The notes under the pieces: generated by a model
Told to the model about the DNA's origin: nothing
Seen by the model: the letters and a program-made list of their open reading frames with translations, nothing else
Database searches by the model: none
Source: Cypionkella sp.
GTDB taxonomy: Bacteria; Pseudomonadota; Alphaproteobacteria; Rhodobacterales; Rhodobacteraceae
Length of the DNA stretch: 64,000 nucleotides
Direction of reading: 5' to 3'
Assembly: GCF_030652235.1 (NCBI RefSeq)
Contig: NZ_JAUSBA010000032.1
Location: forward strand, 1 to 64,000
In this document: one piece after another, positions 1 through 7,262 of the stretch
Layout: every line of letters starts with the position of its first letter
Numbering within the stretch: the first letter of the stretch is position 1
Program-made: the position numbers and the translations under genes

Positions 1-129
1 GCCAACACCGTCTTCGACAGCTACGATAAAATCCTCGACCAATGCGCCGCAGCCTGGTACTTCTTCGCGAACGAACCGGCAGCGATAACCTCGATCATGT
101 CCAGAGACTGGGCAACGGTCAATATCTAG
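1..129 (+). CDS. IS630-family transposase, C-terminal end (partial, enters from the left)
   Basis: The frame is open from the first base and stops with TAG at 127-129, giving 43 residues. The end reads ...AITSIMSRDWATVNI, and the segment FDSYDKILDQCAAAW is typical of the C-terminus of IS630-type DDE transposases, after the last catalytic acidic residue. The catalytic triad and most of the protein lie outside the window, so it cannot be told whether the copy is intact. The AT-rich DNA after the stop (about 130-173) is unlike the GC-rich genes that follow and may hold the right end of the element. No terminal inverted repeat can be defined without the left end. Confidence 0.7.
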   Translation, partial: ANTVFDSYDKILDQCAAAWYFFANEPAAITSIMSRDWATVNI

Positions 130-173
130 GGCCGTTGGTATAATTCTATATAATAATTTAATATCATAGCTTT

Positions 174-212
174 GCCATAATAACCTCATGTGTTACATGA
201 GGTCTTTATGGC
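174..212. terminator. Long imperfect palindrome at the end of the EamA gene (possible terminator)
   Basis: Arms GCCATAA..CCTCATG and CATGAGG..TTATGGC enclose a TGTTA loop. The inner arms are a perfect 7-bp match and the outer arms pair after a 3-base mismatch. The stop codon of the leftward EamA gene lies inside the right arm. No clear T-run follows on either strand, so the structure could be a weak terminator, or a boundary structure tied to the neighbouring insertion sequence. Confidence 0.4.
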
Positions 213-1099
213 TGCTCTATTGCGTCGGGTGTGGCGCGGCTGCGCTCGGTCAGTGTGATGTAAAGCGCGCAGGCGATCAGCACGGCGACGCCGAGGAAGG
301 TCAGGGCATCGGGGAAGTCGCCGAAGAAGTACCAGCCGACGACGGTGGCGACCACCATCTCGGTATAGGCCAAAGGGGCCAGCAGCGAGGCCTCGGAATG
401 GTCATAGGCGCGCACGATCAGGTAGTGGCCGAAAGTGGCGATGGCACCTAAGCCTGCGCACATCAGCCATTGCATGGGCGTTGGGCTATGCCAGACGAAG
501 GGCATCGCGAGGCTGAGAAATGCCGCTCCGACGGCATTGGTTTGGAAGGTGGTGACCATGGCGGGCGCGCGGCCCGAAATGTGGCGGGTCATCACGAAAT
601 AGATCGCAAGAAAGCTGCCTGCGGCCAGTGCCAGCAGGCTGCCGGGGTTCATAGCGACAAAGCCGGGGCGGATGATGATCAAGGTGCCAATGAAGCCCAC
701 GGCGACGGCGGCCCAGCGGCTGCGTGGCACGGCTTCTTTCAGCACCAGCGCGGACAGCACGGTGACGATGAGCGGCTGCACGAAGAAGATCGCCAGCGCG
801 TCGGCGATCGGTAGGTACTTCAGCGACAGAAAGAAGCAAAAGGTAGCGAGGATCAGGAAGGTGGCCCGCAGGCTGTGGTAGACGGGGCGGTCGGGGATCA
901 GGCCTTTCGCGCCTTTGTGGGGCAGCGCGAAGGGCAGGGCCACCAGCGCGCCGACGCTGAGCCGCGCCCAGACGATTTGCAGCACCGGCACGCCCTGCTG
1001 GCCAAGGAATTTCGCGAAAACGTCGATGAAGGGCAGACTGGCCATCGCGCCCAGCATGAAGGCAACGCCGATCAGTGGCGAGGCGGGCGGGCGGGGCAT
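206..1099 (-). CDS. EamA/DMT-family transporter (drug/metabolite exporter type)
   Basis: A 297-residue polytopic inner-membrane protein. Hydrophobic segments run through the whole length and fit the ten-helix plan of the drug/metabolite transporter superfamily: two EamA repeats at about residues 12-140 and 150-285. Typical pieces are the first helix followed by DVFAKFL, the segment YLPIADALAIFF at the end of repeat one, and AYTEMVVATVVGWYFFGD in repeat two. Members usually export amino acids, purines or other metabolites; the substrate cannot be read from the sequence. The gene stands alone, divergent from the amidotransferase gene to the right across about 280 bases in which I see no strong operator. 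Confidence 0.85.
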   Translation of the reverse strand: MPRPPASPLIGVAFMLGAMASLPFIDVFAKFLGQQGVPVLQIVWARLSVGALVALPFALPHKGAKGLIPDRPVYHSLRATFLILATFCFFLSLKYLPIADALAIFFVQPLIVTVLSALVLKEAVPRSRWAAVAVGFIGTLIIIRPGFVAMNPGSLLALAAGSFLAIYFVMTRHISGRAPAMVTTFQTNAVGAAFLSLAMPFVWHSPTPMQWLMCAGLGAIATFGHYLIVRAYDHSEASLLAPLAYTEMVVATVVGWYFFGDFPDALTFLGVAVLIACALYITLTERSRATPDAIEQP

Positions 1100-1378
1100 G
1101 GTCTGGCGTCCTGCAACGGGGGGCCTTTCGGGGCGTTGGTGTCTGTCTAGGGGGGGCGGGTTGCGGGGTCCAGCCTGTTTGCGACATCGTGGCCGGGGAT
1201 AGCCTTGGTGCTGACATTGTCAGTCTGGCTGGCGGCGGATGGCTGCGGCGCTGCGATTTTGGGCGATCTGCTGAAAAATCACGCGGATTTGTGGACGCGG
1301 CCCGGTTGTAGGGAGTTTCGGCCTTCACCCTGCCGGGGGCGCTGCTATGATGGTTCGAAATTGCAATGCAGGCCTGCC

Positions 1379-2155
1379 ATGCCCTCCGCTACGTCAAACG
1401 CCATGCGCCGCCCCGTTGTCGGGATCATCGGCAATGCGCACACCATGAACGAGCGCTATGAGGTGCATGCCGCCGGGCATATCAACTCGGAAGCGGTGGC
1501 GGAGGTGGCGGGTTGTGTGCCGCTGATCGTGCCTGCCGATCCTCGGTTTGTCTCAGTCGCCGATCTGATGGCGGTGTGTGATGGGTTTTTGCTGACCGGG
1601 GGCCGCCCGAATGTGCATCCCGATGAATATGGTGAGCCGGAAACCCCGGCGCATGGCGCGTTTGATCGCGGCCGCGATGCGATCACGCTGCCGCTGATCC
1701 GGGCTTGCGTTGAAAGCGGGCAGCCGTTTTTGGGGGTATGCCGGGGGTTTCAGGAGGTCAACGTGGCCATGGGTGGCTCGCTTTATCCCGAGATCCGCGA
1801 TTTGCCGGGACGATTGAACCACCGGATGCCGCCGGATGGCACGATGGAAGAGGTGTTCGCGCATCGCCATGTGGTGAAATTCACCGAAGGCGGGGTGTTT
1901 CATCATCTGATGGGGGCGTCCGAAGTGATGACCAATACGCTGCACGGGCAGGGTGTGGCGCGGGTGGGGGGCCGGATTGTGATTGACGGCACCGCTCCGG
2001 ATGGCACGCCTGAGGCGTTGTATGTCAAGGATGCGCCGGGGTTCACGCTGTCGGTACAGTGGCATCCCGAATGGAATGCGGCGAATGATCCGGTGTCGCA
2101 GCCTTTGTTCAGGGCGTTTGGCGATGCAGTGCGGGCTTGGGCGGCGCGCGTTTAG
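1379..2155 (+). CDS. Class I glutamine amidotransferase-like hydrolase (gamma-glutamyl-GABA hydrolase, PuuD type)
   Basis: A 258-residue peptidase C26/GATase-1 protein. The nucleophile is C121 in GVCRGFQEVNVAMGG; the acid-base pair is H229 and E231 in QWHPEW. The family releases gamma-glutamate from gamma-glutamyl-amines, as PuuD does in the putrescine pathway, or acts on related gamma-glutamyl compounds. No other puu genes are nearby, so the substrate is inferred only from family. The frame is open further upstream, but the ATG at 1379 (or the one at 1403, just before RPVVGIIGNAH, the first conserved strand) gives the normal family length. Neither start has a strong ribosome-binding site. 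Confidence 0.85.
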   Translation: MPSATSNAMRRPVVGIIGNAHTMNERYEVHAAGHINSEAVAEVAGCVPLIVPADPRFVSVADLMAVCDGFLLTGGRPNVHPDEYGEPETPAHGAFDRGRDAITLPLIRACVESGQPFLGVCRGFQEVNVAMGGSLYPEIRDLPGRLNHRMPPDGTMEEVFAHRHVVKFTEGGVFHHLMGASEVMTNTLHGQGVARVGGRIVIDGTAPDGTPEALYVKDAPGFTLSVQWHPEWNAANDPVSQPLFRAFGDAVRAWAARV

Positions 2156-2254
2156 GATTGCTTAACCAAAGCGCGGCAGAATTTGTGCATGTCCGCTTTG
2201 CCCCCGATCCGTGAGCAGCAATTTTTCAGGGAGCTTTTGGGCTCGTAAGCCGCG

Positions 2255-2413
2255 ATGAGCGGCGCAATCATCCGACGCAAGGTTCGCCATGTGGAACGCT
2301 ACATTGGGCGCGAGGCGTTCTTTTCAGAGACAAAACGGCGGGGGTTTCCGGTGGTGAAAAATGCCGGGCAGTTTGTGATTTTATGTGACAACAAGCCGAT
2401 CCGACGGCTTTGA
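2255..2413 (+). CDS. Possible 52-residue basic small protein
   Basis: An ATG at 2255 opens a frame of 52 codons ending with TGA at 2411-2413. An in-frame TAA lies just before the start (2246-2248), so the frame cannot be longer. The product is rich in Arg and Lys (MSGAIIRRKVRHVERYIGRE at the N-terminus) and has no membrane segment. No convincing ribosome-binding site is seen and I do not recognise the protein. It may be a chance frame or a decayed gene. It ends eight bases before the palindrome pair upstream of the lyxose isomerase gene. Confidence 0.25.
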   Translation: MSGAIIRRKVRHVERYIGREAFFSETKRRGFPVVKNAGQFVILCDNKPIRRL

Positions 2414-2420
2414 TCGGCGA

Positions 2421-2460
2421 TTTTCGCGCGAAAAGCGTCTGCGGAATTCGCGCGAATTCC
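2421..2460. promoter_or_regulatory. Two tandem perfect palindromes sharing the core TTCGCGCGAA (candidate operator pair)
   Basis: TTTTCGCGCGAAAA (2421-2434) and GGAATTCGCGCGAATTCC (2443-2460) are perfect palindromes of 14 and 18 bp. They share the identical 10-bp core TTCGCGCGAA, and their centres are 24 bp apart. They lie upstream of a candidate promoter for the lyxose isomerase gene, a position that suits an activator or a DNA-looping repressor. The protein that binds is not identifiable from this window. The rest of the 373-base gap between the amidotransferase and isomerase genes holds only the doubtful small frame. Confidence 0.6.
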
Positions 2461-2474
2461 GATCCCGATTGGCG

Positions 2475-2502
2475 TTGTTGGCGCAAACATTGGCGGTATA
2501 CT
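2475..2502 (+). promoter_or_regulatory. Candidate sigma-70-type promoter of the lyxose isomerase gene
   Basis: TTGTTG (2475-2480), a 16-base spacer, and TATACT (2497-2502). The expected transcription start is near 2509, so the leader is only about 20 bases and carries the ribosome-binding site GGGGAGA at 2516-2522. The call rests on hexamer similarity and position only. Confidence 0.4.
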
Positions 2503-2528
2503 GCGGCCAGAATATGGGGAGAATGATG

Positions 2529-3212
2529 ATGAAGCGTTCGCGTATCAATGAAATTATGGCTGCGGCAGAGGACCTGATCGGCCAATTTGGCTTTGTCTTG
2601 CCACCCTTTGCCAACTGGACTCCGGCTGAGTTCAAGGCGGTCAAACCGGTTGCTTCGCGGCTGATCGAGGGGCGTTGTGGCTGGGATATCACCGATTACG
2701 GCCAAGGCCGCTTTGATCAGATGGGGCTGTTTTTGTTCACCTTGCGCAATGGCTCTCTGGCGGATCTGCAACGCGGCGGTGGCATGTGCTACGCCGAAAA
2801 GCTGTTGATTTCGCGGCAAGATCAGCTTTCACCGATGCACACCCATGTCATTAAGGCCGAAGATATCATCAACCGGGGCGGGGCCACGCTGGTGGTTGAA
2901 CTTTATGGTTCGGACGACAAAGGCAACTGGGCGGCGGATCGCGGTGGGCTGGTGCGCTGCGATGGTATTGAGCGGGCTTACAAGCCGGGTGACAAGCTGA
3001 AACTTGCGCCTGGCGAGTCGGTGACGCTGATGCCGGGAGATTGGCACGCGTTTTGGGGCGAGGGCGGCGATGTGTTGATTGGCGAGGTTTCCACCGTCAA
3101 CGACGACGTCACTGACAACGTGTTCCGCGAGCCGATTGGGCGGTTTGCCGATATCGAGGAAGACGTAGCACCCACGCGTCTGCTGGTCAGCGATTACGAT
3201 AAGTGGCTGTGA
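2529..3212 (+). CDS. D-lyxose/D-mannose-type sugar isomerase (D-lyxose ketol-isomerase, cupin fold)
   Basis: A 227-residue cytosolic cupin-type isomerase, predicted to interconvert D-lyxose and D-xylulose (or D-mannose and D-fructose) with a bound divalent metal. Expected metal ligands are visible: H104 and H106 in PMHTHVIKAED, E111, and H173 in GDWHAFWG. Three ATG codons stand in a row at 2523, 2526 and 2529. The ribosome-binding site GGGGAGA at 2516-2522 is properly spaced only for the last, so 2529 is chosen. The gene is a single transcription unit closed by a strong terminator. Neither a sugar transporter nor a kinase lies next to it. Confidence 0.85.
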   Translation: MKRSRINEIMAAAEDLIGQFGFVLPPFANWTPAEFKAVKPVASRLIEGRCGWDITDYGQGRFDQMGLFLFTLRNGSLADLQRGGGMCYAEKLLISRQDQLSPMHTHVIKAEDIINRGGATLVVELYGSDDKGNWAADRGGLVRCDGIERAYKPGDKLKLAPGESVTLMPGDWHAFWGEGGDVLIGEVSTVNDDVTDNVFREPIGRFADIEEDVAPTRLLVSDYDKWL

Positions 3213-3234
3213 GGCTTGCGAAAATCTAAGCATT

Positions 3235-3268
3235 AAAAAAACCCGCCTCAAACTGAGGCGGGTTTTTT
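3235..3268. terminator. Bidirectional intrinsic terminator
   Basis: A 10-bp GC-rich stem (ACCCGCCTCA at 3241-3250 with TGAGGCGGGT at 3254-3263, loop AAC) is flanked by A6 on the left and T5 on the right. It therefore works as a Rho-independent terminator on both strands. It separates the convergent lyxose isomerase and L,D-transpeptidase genes. Confidence 0.93.
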
Positions 3269-3287
3269 GTTGGCCAAATCGCTTCGC

Positions 3288-4403
3288 TTATGGCTGCGGG
3301 CAGAGGCCGTTAACCAAGGGCACGGCGCAGACAGCAGGGGCTGCCGGAGCCGTCACCACGGGCGCGGTTGTGGCTGCCGGAGCTGTCGCTGCTGGCAATG
3401 TAGCCACCGGAGCAGGTGCTGCCGGCGCGGTTACTGCAGGCGCGATTGTGGCTGCCGGCGCGGTCGCTGCTGGTGCTGTAGCCACCGGAGCCGTGGTTGC
3501 CGCCGCCGGGGCAGTCGTCTCGGCGGGAACCATGGTCGCATCCGGGGCGATGGTTGCGGCGGGCGATGCCTCAGCGGGGGTGAGTGTCGCCGCTGGCACT
3601 GCGGGCAAAGTCGTGGCACCCGGCAACATGGGCGGGGTCGTGCTCAGCACCGGGGCCACGGCCACGGCCTCAACCGGGTCGGGCTTTTTCTTTTTCGGGG
3701 CCGGTGGTGGCAGTTTCAGCTTTTCAGGATAACTGCCGTCGGCGTTCAGCACCACGACCTTGGCGCCATCTTGCACGCGGTTGTACAGATCCATCACGTC
3801 TTGGTTGATCATGCGGATACAGCCCGATGAGGCGTTCTTGCCGATCGAGAACCATTCCGGCGTGCCATGGATGCGGTAGCCGTAATCCACACCATTGGTG
3901 GTCAGATACAAAGCCCGCGCGCCCAGCGGGTTGGTCGGCCCGCCGGGCTGGCCCTTTTCCCATTTCGCAAGCTCGGGGTGGCGCTCGATCATTTCTGGTG
4001 GCGGCGTCCATTTCGGCCAATGCGTGCGGTTGGTGATGTTGGCCACACCTGCCCATTGGAAGCCCGCGCGGCCGACAGCGATGCCGTAGCGTAGCGCGGT
4101 GTTTTTGCCGTTGATGTAATAGAGGTGGCGCTCGGACGGCGCGATGATGATGGTGCCGACCGCTTCGGCGCTGTCGTATGCGACCTGCTGCACCTGGAAT
4201 TCCGGCGGCACTTTTTCGACTGGCACCGTTGGCACCGTTATGCCGCCATCGCTGACGCCTGCATAATGCAGCGCATTGTCGGTTGGCACCGGGGCCTGTG
4301 CGACACCCGGGGTCGCGCCGGGAAGAGTTGTGCCCGGCACGCAGGCTGCGAGTGTCAGCGACAAAGCTGTCGCTGCCAGAAGTTTAACCGTCAAAAAACG
4401 CAT
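3288..4403 (-). CDS. L,D-transpeptidase (YkuD family) lipoprotein with long Ala/Pro/Thr-rich tail
   Basis: A 371-residue envelope protein. The signal peptide ends in the lipobox LAAC, so C21 should be lipidated and the protein anchored in a membrane facing the periplasm. The YkuD catalytic domain covers about residues 80-222, with H179 in YRIHGTPEWFSIG and the nucleophile C195 in ASSGCIRM. The family crosslinks peptidoglycan (3-3 links) or attaches proteins to it. After a proline/lysine stretch (about 231-243), residues 245-355 are a low-complexity tail of Ala, Pro, Thr and Val. It ends in a short segment with two cysteines (VCAVPLVNGLCPQP) that could form a disulfide loop. The tail is coded by internally repeated DNA and may vary between strains. 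Confidence 0.9.
   Translation of the reverse strand: MRFLTVKLLAATALSLTLAACVPGTTLPGATPGVAQAPVPTDNALHYAGVSDGGITVPTVPVEKVPPEFQVQQVAYDSAEAVGTIIIAPSERHLYYINGKNTALRYGIAVGRAGFQWAGVANITNRTHWPKWTPPPEMIERHPELAKWEKGQPGGPTNPLGARALYLTTNGVDYGYRIHGTPEWFSIGKNASSGCIRMINQDVMDLYNRVQDGAKVVVLNADGSYPEKLKLPPPAPKKKKPDPVEAVAVAPVLSTTPPMLPGATTLPAVPAATLTPAEASPAATIAPDATMVPAETTAPAAATTAPVATAPAATAPAATIAPAVTAPAAPAPVATLPAATAPAATTAPVVTAPAAPAVCAVPLVNGLCPQP
3364..3491. repeat. Two near-identical 50-bp direct repeats inside the L,D-transpeptidase tail
   Basis: The segments at 3364-3413 and 3442-3491 are nearly identical and offset by 78 bases, exactly 26 codons. Gain or loss of a unit would therefore keep the reading frame. Shorter related units continue on both sides (to about 3600). 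Confidence 0.75.
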
Positions 4404-4580
4404 CCGTCAGCCTATCACAAAATGGGGCGGCAGAGGAGTGCCGCCCGGATTCTCTTGTAAAGACGCTAGTGGAGCCGAAAAGCAAGGTCAAAGCCCTTGT
4501 TTCCAACATGCATATAATCACAAACCCGTGGGGTAGCGCGCATCAGGGCCGCGCCACAGGCTTGTGCATCTGGTGCGCCG

Positions 4581-5450
4581 TTACAGAGTCGTACGCAGAT
4601 GCCAAAGTTCGGGAAACAGCTCGACATCCAGCATCCGGCGCAAGTAGCTGACACCGCCAGTGCCGCCGGTGCCGCGTTTCAACCCGATGACACGCTCGAC
4701 CGTGGTGACGTGGTTGAAGCGCCAGCGGCGGAAGTAATCTTCGAAATCGACCAGCTTCTCTGCCAACTCGTAGGCCTGCCAGTATTGCGTGGGGTCGCGG
4801 TAGACGGTTTCCCAGACCCGTTGCACGCCTTCATGCACCGTCCAAGGCTGGCGCAGATCGCGGTTCAGCACCTCGTCGGGCACCGGCAGGCCCGCGCGGG
4901 CGAGGTGGCGCAGAGCCTCATCATAGAGGCTAGGGCGGGCGAGTTCGGCTTCCAAAAGGGCGGTGAGGTCGGCGCGGTGGGCGTGGGGCTTTAGCATGGC
5001 CAAGTTGCGGTTGCCGACGGCATATTCGATCAGGCGGTATTGCCAAGATTGAAAGCCCGAGGATTGCCCCAAACCTTCGCGGAAGGTGGTGTAATCCGAC
5101 GGCGTCATGGTGCGCAGCACGTCCCAGGCATTGTTCAACTGCTCAAAAATCCGGGAAATCCGGGCGAGCATCTTGAAGGCTTCCGGCGCGCGGTTGTCGG
5201 CGATGGCCTGACGGGCAGCGTTGAGTTCGTGCAGCGCCAGTTTCATCCACAGCTCAGACGTCTGATGCTGGATGATGAACAGCATCTCATCATGCGCCGG
5301 GGTCAGTTGGCGTTGGGCGCTGAGGATCTGGTCGATGTGCAGATAATCGCCGTAAGACATCCGCCCGTCGAACGACATCTGCGCGCCCTCAGAGGCGGGG
5401 TTGTAGGGGGGGGCGTGCATCGGGCAGCCGGATTTTGGATCGGTGGTCAT
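4581..5450 (-). CDS. kynA: Tryptophan 2,3-dioxygenase
   Basis: A 289-residue heme dioxygenase that opens the indole ring of L-tryptophan to N-formylkynurenine, the first step of the kynurenine pathway. Family signatures are [16 protein letters not shown] near the N-terminus, [14 protein letters not shown] (distal-pocket histidine region), and [20 protein letters not shown], which carries the proximal heme histidine and the substrate-binding loop. The start ATG at 5450 has a clear AGGAGAG site. The gene follows kynU on the same strand after 237 bases that contain a large hairpin repeat, so some kynU transcripts may end before it. No kynurenine formamidase gene is adjacent. Confidence 0.95.
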   Translation of the reverse strand: MTTDPKSGCPMHAPPYNPASEGAQMSFDGRMSYGDYLHIDQILSAQRQLTPAHDEMLFIIQHQTSELWMKLALHELNAARQAIADNRAPEAFKMLARISRIFEQLNNAWDVLRTMTPSDYTTFREGLGQSSGFQSWQYRLIEYAVGNRNLAMLKPHAHRADLTALLEAELARPSLYDEALRHLARAGLPVPDEVLNRDLRQPWTVHEGVQRVWETVYRDPTQYWQAYELAEKLVDFEDYFRRWRFNHVTTVERVIGLKRGTGGTGGVSYLRRMLDVELFPELWHLRTTL

Positions 5451-5605
5451 TCATACTCTCCTGTCATTTGGGTTTCCCCCGAATGGGGCGTCAGGCGAAG
5501 GAATGAGTTTGGCAGTTCAGCACCGAAAGATTGCCGATGGTGCGCCATTGGGCGATCCATCCGGCGGGGCGGCAAAGCGCGGCACTTGTAGCTTTCACAT
5601 TGGTT

Positions 5606-5664
5606 AAAATACTCCCGCCGGAGGCTTCGGCGGCGGGCCGGGGAGCCTCCGGCGGGAGTATTTT
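5606..5664. repeat. Intergenic hairpin repeat of the ATACTCC family (copy 1), possible terminator
   Basis: A perfect 21-bp stem joins 5606-5626 and 5644-5664 across a 17-base loop. On the plus strand the right arm is followed by GCCAAGATGAAA (5666-5677), the tail seen in other copies. It lies 23 bases after the kynU stop. Because the stem ends in A/T runs on both sides it could terminate or attenuate kynU transcription before kynA. Confidence 0.75.
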
Positions 5665-5687
5665 TGCCAAGATGAAATTCGAAGGCA

Positions 5688-6881
5688 TCAGGTGACTTTC
5701 GCGCGGGTTTTGTAGTCGGGTCGGTCCCAGAGGTTGTTTTGCATGATGTCGGCGATGATTTTGATCGCCTTGTCAACGTCAGCCGCGTCGATGAACAGGG
5801 GCGTGAAGCCGCAGCGGATGATGTCGGGCGCGCGGAAATCGCCGATCACGCCGCGGGCAATCATGGCTTGCATGATGGCGTAGCCTTCGGGGTGGCTAAA
5901 CGAGACTTGGCTGCCGCGATCTTGGTGGTTGCGGGGGGTGGCGAGGGTCAGGCTGGGGCAGGCGGCTTCGATACCGGCGATGTATTGGTCTTGCAGGCGC
6001 AGCGAGGCGGTCCGCAATTCGGTCATGTCAACCGTGTCCCAGATATCCAGCGAGGCTTCCAAAGCGGCGAGTTGCAGGATCGGCGGGGTGCCGACGCGCA
6101 TCCGCTCGGCCCCCGTCGCGGGGCGGTAGTCGAGATCGAAGGCGAAGGGGGCGGCGTGGCCTTGCCAGCCGGAAAGCGCCGGGCGGGCGATATCGGCATG
6201 ACGGGGGGCGACGTAGATGAACGCGGGGCCGCCGGGGCCGGAGTTGAGGTATTTATAGGTGCAGCCGACCGCGAAATCGGCGTTGCATTTGGCCAGCTCA
6301 ACTTGGAACGCGCCTGCCGAATGTGCCAGATCCCAGATGGTGAGCGCGCCGTGCTGGTGGGCGCGGGCGGTGATCGCGGCCATATCATGGCGGCGTCCGG
6401 TACGGTAATCGACTTCGGTGATCATGGTGACGGCCACGCTGTCGTCAATTGCTTCCAGAACGTCCTCGGGGGCGACGGTTTTCAGTGTGTAGCCGTTGCC
6501 CAAGGTGCGGCAGAGCCCCTCGGCCATATAGAGATCAGAGGGGAAATTGCCGGTGTCCGACAGGATCACCTTTCGGGTCGGGTTCATCTCAAGGCAGGAG
6601 GCCAGCGCCTGATAGACCTTGATCGACAGGGTGTCGCCCATCACCACATGGCCCGCCTCGGCCCCGATCAGGCGGGCAATGCGGTCGCCGACGCGCATCG
6701 GTTTGTCCATCCACGCGGCTTTGTTCCACGCGGTGATCAGCATCTCGCCCCATTCGGACGTGACCGTCTGCGCCACCCGTGCGGCGGTTGCGGTCGGCAA
6801 CGGCCCCAGCGAATTGCCGTCGAGATAGATCATGCCCGTGGGCAGGTGGAACTGGGCTTTGGTGGCGGCGAAATCGGTCAT
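5688..6881 (-). CDS. kynU: Kynureninase
   Basis: A 397-residue PLP enzyme (aminotransferase class V fold) that cleaves kynurenine to anthranilate and alanine. The PLP lysine is K210 in CTYKYLNSGPGGPAF. N-terminal YLDGNSLGPLP and IWDLAHSAGAFQVEL before the lysine are kynureninase signatures. The frame continues upstream, but the ATG at 6881 has an AAGGAG site seven bases before it and gives the usual length. Together with kynA it converts tryptophan to anthranilate, apart from the formamidase step, which is not coded here. An 18-bp palindrome 66 bases upstream is a good candidate operator. Confidence 0.95.
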   Translation of the reverse strand: MTDFAATKAQFHLPTGMIYLDGNSLGPLPTATAARVAQTVTSEWGEMLITAWNKAAWMDKPMRVGDRIARLIGAEAGHVVMGDTLSIKVYQALASCLEMNPTRKVILSDTGNFPSDLYMAEGLCRTLGNGYTLKTVAPEDVLEAIDDSVAVTMITEVDYRTGRRHDMAAITARAHQHGALTIWDLAHSAGAFQVELAKCNADFAVGCTYKYLNSGPGGPAFIYVAPRHADIARPALSGWQGHAAPFAFDLDYRPATGAERMRVGTPPILQLAALEASLDIWDTVDMTELRTASLRLQDQYIAGIEAACPSLTLATPRNHQDRGSQVSFSHPEGYAIMQAMIARGVIGDFRAPDIIRCGFTPLFIDAADVDKAIKIIADIMQNNLWDRPDYKTRAKVT

Positions 6882-6946
6882 GGCAGGCTCCTTCAGGCAC
6901 AGCGTCGCACGGCGGTTTGGGGGCAGCAATAGGTGGAATGGGTAAA

Positions 6947-6964
6947 AATTTCAAGCTTGAAATT
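6947..6964. promoter_or_regulatory. Perfect 18-bp palindrome upstream of kynU (candidate operator)
   Basis: AATTTCAAGCTTGAAATT is a perfect palindrome, AT-rich in GC-rich surroundings, 66 bp upstream of the kynU start and about 300 bp from the divergent pntA. In other proteobacteria, kyn genes are controlled by Lrp-type regulators (KynR), which suit such dyads; no regulator gene is adjacent here. The remainder of the 381-base gap up to pntA shows no other convincing element. Confidence 0.55.
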
Positions 6965-7262
6965 GTTTCGATTCGAGCCGGCCTGCGCGGGGTAAGAAGA
7001 GTGTTTGCGCTATCAGGCGGCTTTTTTGGTAGCGTCTTGAAATGCAATGATATTCAGCGGCGGGAAATTCGTCTGTCTGGATGGTTTTGCGCGGAATTTT
7101 CGCCCCAAGCGTGGGCTGGGGCCGCTGTCATCTGTTGAAGCCGACAGGTTTTTCGCCAAAAGCGGCAATCAAGCGTTGAACTATCGGGCGGCAATGCTAA
7201 GCCTCAGGGGGATTTGGCGGTCACGGTTGCTCCTTGAACCGCGCAAACTACGGGGGAACACG

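Noticed and set aside
3364..3600. Repeated units resembling a repeat array
   Set aside because: Not a CRISPR: units are adjacent, GC-rich, in frame and code for the Ala/Pro/Thr tail of the L,D-transpeptidase.
4404..4580. Gap between the L,D-transpeptidase and kynA genes
   Set aside because: Examined for small genes, terminators and operators; nothing convincing was seen.
7102..7122. Weak hairpin GCCCCA/TGGGGC in the pntA leader as a riboswitch
   Set aside because: Short stem with internal mismatches and no known riboswitch core.
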